A stretch of 64,000 nucleotides of DNA from Saturnia japonica (taxonomy: Eukaryota > Arthropoda > Insecta > Lepidoptera > Saturniidae), in NCBI GenBank assembly GCA_033032175.1, contig CM065325.1, positions 16,024,930 through 16,088,929 on the forward strand, given 5' to 3'. Below, in pieces: positions 46,150 through 57,045 of this stretch. Every line of letters begins with the position of its first letter. The stretch's first letter is position 1. Position numbers and translations under genes: made by a program. The notes under the pieces are model-generated. The model was not told the DNA's origin and made no database searches. It saw only the letters and a list, made by a program, of their open reading frames with translations.

Positions 46150-47326
46150 CTTAATTCCATCACATGATGGTCGCAAAAAAAAAAGTAGGTAAGTACGTAT
46201 AACCTGAAAACTCGCTATGCAATATCTTTTAGTGGAAGTACACCATCAAATTCCTGTTCAGGTCCTAAGTTAAGTACTTAGATTAATCTAGTAAAAGTAT
46301 ACCATTGATTTATGTTGTCCTATTGCTCGTTGTCGAGTTTAATTTTTTAACCAGCTGTGCCCCGCGGCTCCTTGTTCGTTTTTTACGGTGTAACTGTTTG
46401 GCTCGTAATTTTGTTTTTTCTTATATTTTATGATTTCTAAAAGTGTTTCTTAATTATTTTTATAGCTTATCAATTTTTGAAAGACCTATAGATAAAACTT
46501 CCGATTTACAAATTTTTATTTAAATCGATAGCTAATAAATAAATGTATTATTTTTACAATTTACTTTATGTTACGATTTCTAAAAATGATTACTTCCAAA
46601 GACAACTTTTAAAAGTTGTTTTATATCATTTATATGTTGAAAATAATATCGGTTACATAACATTTATTTATTATTATACCTTTAAAAGTAATATAAAAAT
46701 ATTTATAATTAAACAAAAAAAATATGCCACAAATACACACCATTCTAGCGACGTGAACACGCATGACGTCATTGTTTAATAAATAAAACTAAGGCTAAAG
46801 GTAGTTGGTAATTTCTGGTCTAAAATTTCTTCAGCAGCTACTTTATAATTTGAAATCAATATTTCTAACACTCAGTAATAATTAAAGAGTCAATTACCAC
46901 ACGATAACCTAATAAGAATAACACTCAACTATGTTTATAAATATTGTACGATGACGTCACGTATTCCGATTGGCGTTTCTAATCACGTGACTCACAGACA
47001 AAATCCAAATCTTCTCAAACAAAAGTTAAATAAATGAACAATTATTTTTTTCAGATTGGTATTGTTTTAGTGTTTTTATCGACTAACCAATAATAATTAA
47101 TAATAAATTTCAATTTCTAAGAACATTGTTATATCACTTTGATTGCACAATATCATAATTTATACTACCCGTGTCCAATTTTTTTTTTAATTTCAGTTTG
47201 GTGATTTTTCAGTTAAATTCATACATACAAACAGAACTACGGATTTATTAATATATTTAAACAAAAGGAAAAAATAACTGAAAATAACTATTACTACTAA
47301 TAAGAATTATGAAAATCTTTAAAATA
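46150..47326. other. No recognised feature
   Basis: Very AT-rich DNA preceding BEL/Pao copy 2. Open frames such as 46543-46779 are low-complexity. Confidence 0.5.
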
Positions 47327-47331
47327 CGTAC
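47327..47331. repeat. Target-site duplication CGTAC, left
   Basis: Repeated at 54157-54161. Confidence 0.9.
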
Positions 47332-47778
47332 TGTTCAGGCAACACTATTTTTTACCTGTGCTCCGGTTGGCTGTGTTTCGACGCTTGGGGGCGCGCACGG
47401 TCTCTACACAAAAAAAAAACGGTTTCCCGACGTCGGTCTGGTCGGAGTGTTCGGAGCCTTATCTTCATTCCAAATTTATTAAGTACTGTGATTGCTTCAT
47501 AAAAAACGCTTGTTCGTGGTGGAACAGTTTTGTGTGTACCTAAGCAGATATAATAACTCTGACAACGGCGGCCGCTACAGTGACCAGTGTGGATTTGCAC
47601 CCGGTCAAGCACACCGCATCAACGGCGACCCCAGGTAAGTCGGCACGGTTCGGCCGGGCTCAGTGATTTTGGTGGGCCTGAACAAATCCCGAATTGATAG
47701 GATTTAGGAAGTCCCGGGACCGGCGAATCACAAAACTAGACGGCTTTAATTCGCCATTCTAAGTATCCGGCCCCCACA
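47332..47778 (+). repeat. 5' LTR, BEL/Pao copy 2
   Basis: 447 bp, TG...CA. Splice-donor-like CCCAG|GTAAGT (exon end 47634). Confidence 0.95.
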
Positions 47779-47783
47779 TTTCA

Positions 47784-47801
47784 TGGTCCTTCGTGCAGGA
47801 T
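47784..47801 (+). other. Primer-binding site, copy 2, two mismatches
   Basis: TGGTCCTTCGTGCAGGAT differs from the copy 1 site at two positions (GTGCAGG for GAGCCGG). The first ten bases, nearest the tRNA 3' end, are unchanged. Confidence 0.7.
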
Positions 47802-48145
47802 AGGGACTTGCTTAAATTATCCTTCATCAATTAACATCTTATTTCGGTAGAATTTCTAAAAATATCAGTATTCGGTTCGGTAACCCAGGGTAGTTTAAAA
47901 AAAAAGTTTTTTGTGTTAATAATTACTTTTTCGTTATTATTTCTATAGATACGATTAGATACGGCTAATTTCATTAATTATTGTTCATGAAATATCTATT
48001 TCATTAAATATTTCACTTATTAGGTTCACAATATTTCGGTCGGTACTTCAAAAACTGTTATTAGGCTAGGAGTACACTGAGTTATTTTATTATTCGATAC
48101 AGAAATTAACGGAAGTCCATTTATTTTGTTTAAATTTATAGTAAA

Positions 48146-49633
48146 ATGCCCAAACCACAGTCAATTAAATTCAAAACTCAATATGATTGGTTTTTCAATA
48201 CTTTGGAAATGATAAACAGTAAAAAGCACGCCACGGGAGTGATTTCGGCGCGCTTACGGAAAATAGATGAGCGGTATAGCATCTTGTATGAATGTTATGA
48301 GGCACTTTTGACTGATGAGACCGATGAGGAATTGGTTCAGCAGTATGATCAAAAATATAAGGAAGCTGAGGAAATTTATAACCAGCTGGAGGCGGTATCA
48401 GCGGCTTATCCCAATCTGGAAGGGGTCCACAAACCCACGGAGAGTGCTCAATCTGCGCGTTTGCCCACCATAAATCTTGCGCATTTTGACGGTGACGTAT
48501 ATTCGTGGACAAGTTTTATTTCGTTGTTTACGTCATTGGTTTTAGCTCGTAATGATATTTCTAAAACGGAGAAATTCCATTACTTGTTTTCGCACGTCGA
48601 AAACGAGCCTAGGTCGTTGCTAAAACATTTGCCGATGGTGGACGAATCTTTAGATACGGCTTTAGAGATTTTACGCGGCCGGTATGAAAACAAACGGTTA
48701 TAGGCAGACAGTCAGATTGCTAGAATTTTACATTTGCCAACGATGAGTAAATGTAACGGGCTTCGTACTGAAATTCTAAATCCCTTATTAGAATCATCAA
48801 GGGCCTTAGAAAACTTAGGTTTTCCAGTATCAGAATGGAGTTATTTGTTGCTCCATATCAGCTTACTTAAATTACCTACGGATTTGAAGTCTCGGTTTGA
48901 ACAAAAGTACGGCGGAAATAATTTGGTAGTACCGACATTTACACAACTGTTAGAATTTCTGCAGAACGAGTGTCGCCATATAGATACGGCTACTACGGAT
49001 ATGACGACTTCGAATAATCAGTCAGATTCAAACAAGCATCCGCGGTCGAGCAACACTAGGCGGAACCGGGTGATTCATCTTGTAGGTACAAACCAACATA
49101 CAACTGAACGGAAAACTTGTATGTACTGCAATATGAACAATCACAACATTTCGGAGTGTTTTAAATTTATTAAACTTAATGCACATTCACGAAGGGAGTG
49201 GGTAGTGTACAACGGCCTTTGTTTTAAATGTTTCGGAACTCATACAGCGGCAACTTGTGGCAAATATGTGCCATGTGATAAATGTGGTCACGTAGGTCAC
49301 CATCGATTGGTTTGTTCCGCAACAAACCAATCACGGAATACTCAGTCGGCAATGTATCGTGGTGTTAGGTCTCAAGATCGTAATCACGATAGTAAGCGAT
49401 CATATACGGGTAACAAATCAGCCGGTTACAGCGCAGGCGGTGCGGGTGATAGGTCACATGATCGCCGCTATGTGTCAAGCCATAATAGTCTCTCGGAATG
49501 GAGACGCAGTGCCGATAAGCTCGGTCGTCAGAACTCGGAGTGTACTTGCGCGCGATCTGGAGAACGTTCGCGACGCCGTCAGGAATCTGCTAGCCCGGTA
49601 AACGTCCGGTCGCGCAGTAATCATTTAGCATAG
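48146..49633 (+). pseudogene. gag: BEL/Pao Gag, copy 2, one premature stop
   Basis: The frame runs from ATG 48146 to TAG 49631 (495 sense positions) with a single TAG at 48701-48703, where copy 1 has TTG. The stop falls after about 185 codons, before the nucleic-acid-binding part. The rest is open and nearly identical to copy 1. It includes all three CCHC knuckles with their Cys residues intact (the third is CDKCGHVGHHRLVC). The stop context is TAG GCA, which is not the readthrough motif, so full-length Gag is unlikely from this copy. Confidence 0.9.
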
Positions 49634-49639
49634 CAATCA
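49631..49639 (+). promoter_or_regulatory. Candidate leaky stop between gag and pol, copy 2
   Basis: TAG CAA TCA, same as copy 1. The frame is open from 49634 through pol. Confidence 0.55.
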
Positions 49640-52600
49640 ATAATATATACAAATAATAAAATCATTTCGTCAGCTCAGTTGGAAGGTGCGCGTAATTTAA
49701 ATTATATTTCGGATGAAACGGTACCTAAACTTATTGACAACGTTATTTTACCGACGGTGGTTATTGATGTGAAAAAACAAAGTAACAGTTTCATTAAGGC
49801 GCGCGCTCTACTAGATCTCGGAGCACAAGTGACCATCGTACGAAATGATTTGGTTTCTCGGTTAGGTTTGCATCGACATTATATGACTGTACCTTTAATA
49901 GGTATCGGCGGGCTACAGACTCATAATAGTCAATCAGTTGTTACAATATATTTTAAACCTACAAGTTCCAATAACTTGTTATCGGTCACGGCGGTGGTTT
50001 TAAAGAAACCTTCTACTTATTTAGCGGAGAGATTAAATTTAAATTGTGATAGCAATAATATACATTCGGCGGATAAGGCATGTTCTCGATTACAAGAGAT
50101 AGATATAATTTTCGGTTGTGATATTTTGGGTAAAATTTTAAATGGCGATAAAATAAATTTAGGGAAACACGGTCCTTATGCCTTAGGTACTATTTTTGAT
50201 TTTGCGATTTTCGGCCCGGTACAATCGGATAATAAAACGGATTATTTTATAGGAAATACGTTATTGGAAACGGTAGAAAAATTTTGGCGTACTGAGGAAC
50301 CACCTCAGACTAAAATTAGGGATCCTATAGACTTGGAGTGTGAACGTCTATTCTTAACTACGACGTCACGCGGCTTAGACGGTAAATATACAGTTCGTCT
50401 TCCACTCCTTCCGGAGTGTGATAGGAAATTATTGGGAGATTCTCGGAATAAAGTTTTAAACCAGTTCTACTCATTAGAACGTAGAATGGCACGGAACCCG
50501 GAATTTCGCGAGAAATATGTTGGGTTTATGAACGAATATTTGGAACTCGGTCATATGCAAGTTTCGTCATTTGATTTTAGTTCGGGACTCGAACATTATT
50601 TTATAGGACATCATGGTGTATTTAAAAAATGCGGAGATACATCTAAAATTCGCGTAGTATTTAATGGTAGTGAGAAAACTAGCTCGGGGATTTCGTTGAA
50701 CGACTGCTTATATTGTGGCGAACGACTCCAAAATGACATCACGGACATCATTTTGAATTTTCGGTGGCCTCGTATAGTATTTACGACGGACATCAAAATG
50801 ATGTTTAGACAAACTTGGATTCATCCTGAAGATCGTCGATATCAATTAATTTTCTGGCGGTCATCCCCATCGGAACCACTGTTGGTGTATGAACTTTGCA
50901 CTAATACTTACGGTTTGAAATGCAGTCCATATATTTCCATACGATGTTTACATCAAATCGCTTATGACGAATCCCGAACGGTCAACTCGACATCAAACAA
51001 TACCTCGGGCTGTAGTCTGTCAGTTCCGGTTCAGCTCGAGGAGATGTCTCGCGTGTCACGTCTTCTCATTAAAAATAGTTACGTAGACGATTTAAACGGC
51101 GGTGAAGATACTTTGGAAGATGCTTTAGAGCTACGCGATGAACTTATCCAAGTAATGCATTCAGCGGGTTATGAGTTAAGAAAGTGGTCTAGCAATGTGC
51201 CACAATTATTAGATGGTCTACCTACCGACCATTTGGAGACCCCGCGGTACTTTGACGGTTTTGACAGTAATGGTCTTATTAAAGTTTTAGGCATCCAGTG
51301 GGATCCAGTTTCGGATAGTTTTACGTACACGGTTAATTTACCATCGGACAGCACGGTTACTCGACGTAAGATTCTATCTTTAGTAGCTCGGCTATACGAC
51401 CCGCTAGGTTGGATTAGCCCTGTTATTTTTTCATTAAAACATATCCTTCAGTCGTTACTAGGCAGCAGCCTTGAAAACAATAACGGTTCGCGGAAGGTAG
51501 ATTGGGATTCTCCAGCCCCTGCTGATATAGTTCAGCGGTGGCAAGATATTATAGAGGACTTGCCAAGAATACAAGAGATCTTCCTGCCTCGTTGTTTAAA
51601 GCCAAGCTATGATGCTCGATATAGCCTCCACGGTTTCTCGGATGGCAGTTCTGTAGGTTATTCGGCGGCGGTATATATCCGCGCAGAAGCTTCGGACGGT
51701 ACAGGCGCGATTCAGTTATTAATGGCAAAGTCTAGAGTAGTACCTCTAAAAACTAGACTCGCTATTCCCAAGTTGGAATTAAACGGGGCAAAATTGCTTA
51801 CGGGTGTTCTGAACCATATTGTGTCATGTACAGAAAATAGCATTCGGTTTGAAGACATTACAGCCTGGTGTGACAGCACAATTGTGCTTGCGTGGTTACG
51901 GACACCGCCGCACCAGCTTCAAGTTTTTGAAGGAAATCGAGTTTCGGAAATTAAGTCATCGAAAGCAAGTATCACTTGGCGACATGTTCCCAGTGATATG
52001 AACTGTGCTGATGTCGCATCGCGAGGTTCCACGGCGGCGGCGTTATTGACACATGACCTGTGGTGGAACCCACCATGGTTATGTCAACCTTCGCAGACTT
52101 GGCCTAAGAATTATTTGGAATTCCCTTCGGATTTACTACCTGGTTTGCGAGCAACGGCTAAATTTATTAACATCGGACTTTTGAATCCAGATTTTAATCT
52201 CTTAGAACGTTTTAGTTCTTTCAATAAATTGGTTAATGTTACGGCATACCTGTTAAGATTTGTATATAATTGCAAAAATAAATTAGTTCGGAAGATCGGA
52301 AACGTTTCGGTATCGGAGAGACGGATCGCTCTTATGTGTTTGATTAGGCAAATACAAGAATCATTTTTTGGTGAAGATATTTCTAATATAAAATCCGGCA
52401 AAATTATTAAAAATCATTTACAGCGGTTGAGTTTATTTATAGATAAGAATAATTTATTACGGGTCGGAGGACGAATAAGACATTCGGAATTGTCTTACGA
52501 TGCGAAGCATCCCATATTGTTACCAGGCCAAGGAAAATTCACGGAATTATTGGTTACATATTATCACCAAACTTATTGCCACGTCGGTGCAAACACTTTA

Positions 52601-53674
52601 GCGGCTATATTGTCCAGAAATTACTGGATTATTTCGGCTCGGCGTATGACTAGACATATTACATTTAAGTGCATTCAGTGCTATCGGACTCGGGCAAAAC
52701 CTACGCAACCTTACATGGCAGATTTACCACCGGATCGTATAACAGGCGTGCGTGCATTTCTCGGAGTCGGCACGGATTTTGCTGGCCCCTACTTTATAAA
52801 ATCTAGTACCTTGCGGAACTTTAAAATACAAAAATGTTATTTATGTGTTTTTGTCTGTCTCGCGACTAAAGCGGTTCACTTAGAGGTAGTTGCGGATCTT
52901 TCGGTAGAGGCCTTTGTAGCAGCCTTCACTCGGTTTATTTCCAGAAGGGGGTTACCATCTTTGATTCGTTCGGATTGCGGGACAAATTTTACGGGTACTG
53001 ACAAATATTTGAAAGAGTTGTACGTCTTTTTACGAAACAATCATTCTGATTTAGAACAGAAATTGACTAGGGACAACATAACGTGGTTGTTCAACGCTCC
53101 TGCAAGCCCCACCTTCGGAGGTCTTTTTGAGTCCGCCGTTAAGTCGGCAAAGACTCATGCTAGGCGTGTTATCGGTGAAACTAAGCTTACCTTTGAGGAA
53201 CTTACAACTCTCTTCACTAAAATAGAGGCGATTTTGAATTCACGGCCGTTATGTCCCCTTAGTACAGATCCGCTGGATTTAGAAGTGTTGACACCGGGAC
53301 ACTTCTTGATTGGGCAACCGCTAGTTGCGCTCCCCGAATATCTTTATACGGAAGTTAAAATTACTCGGTTGTCTCGGTATCAACAGCTACAAAAGATGTC
53401 TCAACATTTTTGGTCACGTTGGCGAAACGAATACCTTCATACTCTTCAACAGCGATTTAAATGGACTTCGGTTACTGATCCACCTAAACTAGGCGATCTA
53501 GTGTTGATTAAAGATGAGAATTTAGCTCCTCTTCATTTGAGACGAGGTAGAATTGTAAAATTATTGCCCGGTAGAGACGGAATTGTTAGGGGAACGGAGG
53601 TAAAAACACAGGGCGGAGTTTTAATGAGACCCGTTTCAAAATTGTGTAGGTTGCCATCGGTAACTTTGGAATAG
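49634..53674 (+). CDS. pol: BEL/Pao Pol polyprotein, copy 2
   Basis: Open from the codon after the gag TAG to TAG 53672; about 1346 codons, with no ATG near the start, consistent with synthesis as a Gag-Pol readthrough product. Numbering from the Leu codon (TTG) at 49679: protease region at 30-160 with LLDLGAQ (Asp46; Leu where Ser or Thr is usual); RT with VVFNGSEKTSSGISLND, TDIKMMF and YVDD (468-471); RNase H with SDGSSVGY (Asp655), LELNG (Glu700) and WCDST (Asp732); integrase zinc region His963, His968, Cys998, Cys1001; integrase core Asp1033, Asp1099, Glu1151. The C-terminal tail has the GDLVLIKDENLAPLHLRRGR motif typical of Pao integrases. It would copy the RNA to DNA and insert it in the host genome. 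All catalytic acids are present except for the unusual protease triplet. Confidence 0.92.
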   Translation, partial: QSIIYTNNKIISSAQLEGARNLNYISDETVPKLIDNVILPTVVIDVKKQSNSFIKARALLDLGAQVTIVRNDLVSRLGLHRHYMTVPLIGIGGLQTHNSQSVVTIYFKPTSSNNLLSVTAVVLKKPSTYLAERLNLNCDSNNIHSADKACSRLQEIDIIFGCDILGKILNGDKINLGKHGPYALGTIFDFAIFGPVQSDNKTDYFIGNTLLETVEKFWRTEEPPQTKIRDPIDLECERLFLTTTSRGLDGKYTVRLPLLPECDRKLLGDSRNKVLNQFYSLERRMARNPEFREKYVGFMNEYLELGHMQVSSFDFSSGLEHYFIGHHGVFKKCGDTSKIRVVFNGSEKTSSGISLNDCLYCGERLQNDITDIILNFRWPRIVFTTDIKMMFRQTWIHPEDRRYQLIFWRSSPSEPLLVYELCTNTYGLKCSPYISIRCLHQIAYDESRTVNSTSNNTSGCSLSVPVQLEEMSRVSRLLIKNSYVDDLNGGEDTLEDALELRDELIQVMHSAGYELRKWSSNVPQLLDGLPTDHLETPRYFDGFDSNGLIKVLGIQWDPVSDSFTYTVNLPSDSTVTRRKILSLVARLYDPLGWISPVIFSLKHILQSLLGSSLENNNGSRKVDWDSPAPADIVQRWQDIIEDLPRIQEIFLPRCLKPSYDARYSLHGFSDGSSVGYSAAVYIRAEASDGTGAIQLLMAKSRVVPLKTRLAIPKLELNGAKLLTGVLNHIVSCTENSIRFEDITAWCDSTIVLAWLRTPPHQLQVFEGNRVSEIKSSKASITWRHVPSDMNCADVASRGSTAAALLTHDLWWNPPWLCQPSQTWPKNYLEFPSDLLPGLRATAKFINIGLLNPDFNLLERFSSFNKLVNVTAYLLRFVYNCKNKLVRKIGNVSVSERRIALMCLIRQIQESFFGEDISNIKSGKIIKNHLQRLSLFIDKNNLLRVGGRIRHSELSYDAKHPILLPGQGKFTELLVTYYHQTYCHVGANTLAAILSRNYWIISARRMTRHITFKCIQCYRTRAKPTQPYMADLPPDRITGVRAFLGVGTDFAGPYFIKSSTLRNFKIQKCYLCVFVCLATKAVHLEVVADLSVEAFVAAFTRFISRRGLPSLIRSDCGTNFTGTDKYLKELYVFLRNNHSDLEQKLTRDNITWLFNAPASPTFGGLFESAVKSAKTHARRVIGETKLTFEELTTLFTKIEAILNSRPLCPLSTDPLDLEVLTPGHFLIGQPLVALPEYLYTEVKITRLSRYQQLQKMSQHFWSRWRNEYLHTLQQRFKWTSVTDPPKLGDLVLIKDENLAPLHLRRGRIVKLLPGRDGIVRGTEVKTQGGVLMRPVSKLCRLPSVTLE

Positions 53675-53676
53675 GT

Positions 53677-53696
53677 AAGCAAGGCGGACCTTGCTT
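53677..53696 (+). other. Hairpin between pol stop and polypurine tract, copy 2
   Basis: Same 8-bp stem and CGGA loop as copy 1, starting two bases after the pol stop codon. Confidence 0.6.
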
Positions 53697-53707
53697 AGGC
53701 GGCGGGA
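53697..53707 (+). other. Polypurine tract, copy 2
   Basis: AGGCGGCGGGA immediately before the 3' LTR. Confidence 0.6.
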
Positions 53708-54156
53708 TGTTCAGGCAACACTATTTTTTACCTGTGCTCCGGTTGGCTGTGTTTCGACGCTTGGGGGCGCGCACGGTCTCTACACAAAAAAAAAAAACGG
53801 TTTCCCGACGTCGGTCTGGTCGGAGTGTTCGGAGCCTTATCTTCATTCCAAATTTATTAAGTACTGTGATTGCTTCATAAAAAACGCTTGTTCGTGGTGG
53901 AACAGTTTTGTGTGTACCTAAGCAGATATAATAACTCTGACAACGGCGGCCGCTACAGTGACCAGTGTGGATTTGCACCCGGTCAAGCACACCGCATCAA
54001 CGGCGACCCCAGGTAAGTCGGCACGGTTCGGCTGGGCTCAGTGATTTTGGTGGGCCTGAACAAATCCCGAATTGATAGGATTTAGGAAGTCCCGGGACCG
54101 GCGAATCACAAAACTAGACGGCTTTAATTCGCCGTTCTAAGTATCCGGCCCCCACA
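53708..54156 (+). repeat. 3' LTR, BEL/Pao copy 2
   Basis: 449 bp, TG...CA, with the longer A-run. Splice-donor-like CCCAG|GTAAGT (exon end 54012). Confidence 0.95.
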
Positions 54157-54161
54157 CGTAC
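54157..54161. repeat. Target-site duplication CGTAC, right
   Basis: Matches 47327-47331. Confidence 0.9.
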
Positions 54162-55200
54162 AATTGATTTCTCTCTGTACTTTAAAGTTTATACTTTATC
54201 TATATATTACTATAATACATTTCGAAACATTACTTTTTATGAGCATCTAACGAATTGTAACAACTATTTCATAATTGCCTATAGTTTAATTGAAAATTAT
54301 TCCAGAGTATTGAAAAAACAGAATAGATAAATACTTACCTATATACCTACTGGTTTCCCATCGGTGTATTGTGAATTATAACCTTAAGACTGTGAAAACG
54401 AAATCCACTTACAGTGGCATATAAATATGATCAAAATAAATATTTATTTCTCCATTTTCTAAATGTAGACTCCACACTTCAGTATAAAAGAGGGAATAAA
54501 TCAAATAACCCGATAGATACATGATTTTATGTTAAACATAACAAGGTAAATGTCAACACAAAGCGGCATCTCGCCTAACGTTTCATGTCGCTCTCCATAG
54601 AAACACCTATTGTGACGTCATAGTACACAATACACATATACTCGTAGAAAGGTCTAGATGTAAATATATTAACGTAAACGAACAAGAAATATAAAACTAA
54701 TATAAAAACTTGATATATAAATTAGAACAAAAATAGGCGTAATTTGAACTTATTAATTACTAGCTTTGCCTCATGGTTTCATCTGGGTTAATTTTATCAG
54801 ACAATTTTAGCTTGCTGCCTCTGTAGGCAACTAACTTCGCCAATGTCAAGTGTGACAAATACTCTTTATAGAATTTAGTTGCCAAATGTTCGGTGTACTG
54901 TAGAATAACCCATATAAAACATACATTAACACAACACAAAACAGTCACAAATTTACACATAATAGTTTTTATGGGAACTGCAGGGATGATATAAAACTAC
55001 ATATGGTGTGTCTTGCCAGAGTGTTTGATGTTCACGGTTACTGCTTCACTTCCTGTTACTGAACTCTTTACTGAAAAACATGGTACAACCTATATGAACT
55101 GTAGTCTATGAACCGGGACCACAATAATTATGTATTCTACACAGCAAATCGCGCCATGTCGCTGAAAATATTACCTTTATTCAGTTCTGCTTTCATAAAA
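54162..55200. other. No recognised feature
   Basis: AT-rich. A 66-codon minus-strand frame at 54760-54960 begins with a hydrophobic stretch but has no other support. Confidence 0.4.
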
Positions 55201-55535
55201 TCATTATATTAATACGTGAAGCAAAAACTTTGTACTCCTTTTTAAGTGTATTGCGTGCACATAGACTGTGAGATGTGGCATGGAGAGGGAATGAAGAGAG
55301 CTAAAATGTATCATAATATCTGTTACTAATATATTAAATAAAATAAATTAATAATGCAATTCCTAAACTGACCTGTGCCATTGAACTTAGACCCCTAAAA
55401 TATTGACATTGTCACTCAATGAAAAGTGACAGCAAGTGATATAATATTCATTGTTTAGGTTCATACTGCAAATTTCAAAATAATATATGATTAAAAAGTC
55501 GCTGGTCGAATTTCGATCATTGGGCGACTGCTAGT
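55201..55535 (+). mobile_element. Non-autonomous Helitron-like element, family B, copy 3
   Basis: Begins TCATTATATTAATACGTGAA after an A and ends GGGCGACTGCTAGT. Shares the body blocks CATTGAACTTAGACCCC and GTGACAGCAAGTGATATAAT with 21676-22040. Confidence 0.65.
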
Positions 55536-55539
55536 AAAT

Positions 55540-57040
55540 ATAAATAAGTTGAAGCTCTTTAGTTTAACTCTCTTTAACTACATTTCAAAGACTGTAGAGT
55601 AATGTCTTTTCACTTTACGTTTGTAAGACTCCTTTGCATATTTCCAATTCACCTGCTCTCCAAACCTTATAAACTATTTTACAATTCTGCACTACACAAA
55701 CTGATATAACACCGAACATATTCAGAGTACGTGTCACCTCCCGGCTAGACAATCATGTTCCACACTTATGCATTTGAAAATCGTCCTTACGTTTACGACA
55801 GTGAATGTAGTTTTGTTATAGCAAAGTACAAACCCGATATTGAATACGAAAGGTGAACCTTCAATATTTTGTGATTTATCATAACATACCTCGTGAATGT
55901 TTGAGTCTTGCTTCGTCTGTTGATTTATTTTTATCGAGGTACATAATATATTTTTACTACGGTGACGAAACCTTAACTCTAAATTCATGTATGACATATT
56001 CAAAATAAAGAGTGATTCAGTTAAAGTTATCGCTTCTGAATCATATATTAATAAATCTGTAGATTTGTCTATACATGTAATTTATTTTTTATAAACCATA
56101 AATCTCGAATTTGACAGTTAAAAGAATGGCCGCCTGTTATGTTCTGATGTCTAGATTTAACTCAAAAAAAAAATTATACAGGTAAAATATATGTAATTAT
56201 TTAAATTCTAGGCTATAAAAACGTCAATCAAACTTTTAGAAATTGTTAAAAATGCTTTAACAGTTCTTTTCGGGAACTTGATTGATCACTAATAGTATTT
56301 AATTTAAATTCAAAAGCTTGCGTTATTTTAAATTACTTCAGATGTGTTTCGAGTTACTTAGTTCGTTGTTTTGCAAAACTGAAGGGAATTAAAAATAATA
56401 ACTAAATACGTGAACTTCAGTCCTTAAAATCTCTATAATTTTTCAATGTAAGAAAGTCACTACATCATTTTATGTCTTGACCACATTGAACATAAATAAA
56501 TCTTTGATAATGATTTAAACAGAAAAAGTAAAGGACGTTTCTAATTCAAGTAGATATGCAATAACCATGCATATGCGTAGATAGCAAATGCTTATATGAA
56601 TTAACTTGATAAAAAGACAACAAAATAACTCGCTTTCGCGCCAACTACGTTACAAGTTAGAGTTATGAAGACAAATATAATTAAGCCGAGAATGTAATAG
56701 AATTAAGATAAACTAAAAAGTATCAAAAGAAAAAGAGAAGCTTGGATAGAGTTAAGCGGTTAGAGTTAAGATTAAATGTATTTCAATAAGAATTGTATGA
56801 ATTGGGAAATAAAGAACACAGAAATATAGAGAAAAAGCTCTCAAAGACTGAGAAAAGAAAATCAGAAAATAGGATATAAAATTTTGGGGTATGAAAAGAG
56901 TGACTCATGAATAAAGACCCTGATTTGCATTAAAGACAATGGCTCTAAAAAACAAAAGAGAAAAAGGAGTTGCAAACTATGATTGACCTAAGACAAGACT
57001 GTCGTATTTAGACTTAGTAAAACTTATAAAAGAGGTAATA
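55540..57040. other. No recognised feature
   Basis: AT-rich and A-rich DNA. No gene or defined repeat. Confidence 0.45.
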
Positions 57041-57045
57041 GTGTT

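Larger units (their letters stand above)
47332..54156 (+). mobile_element. BEL/Pao LTR retrotransposon, copy 2 (young, pol open)
   Basis: A 6825-bp element with the same organisation as copy 1. Its LTRs differ by two substitutions and two bases in an A-run (10 versus 12 A), so insertion is recent. Pol is open throughout. Gag has one TAG (48701). Relative to copy 1 it has about 21-24 extra bases shortly before the gag start (from about 48101) and 33 extra bases inside gag. No envelope-like gene. Confidence 0.95.

Noticed and set aside
54760..54960. 66-codon minus-strand frame starting with a hydrophobic stretch like a signal peptide
   Set aside because: Hydrophobic starts arise easily in AT-rich DNA. 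No promoter, no homologous motif and no further exon seen.
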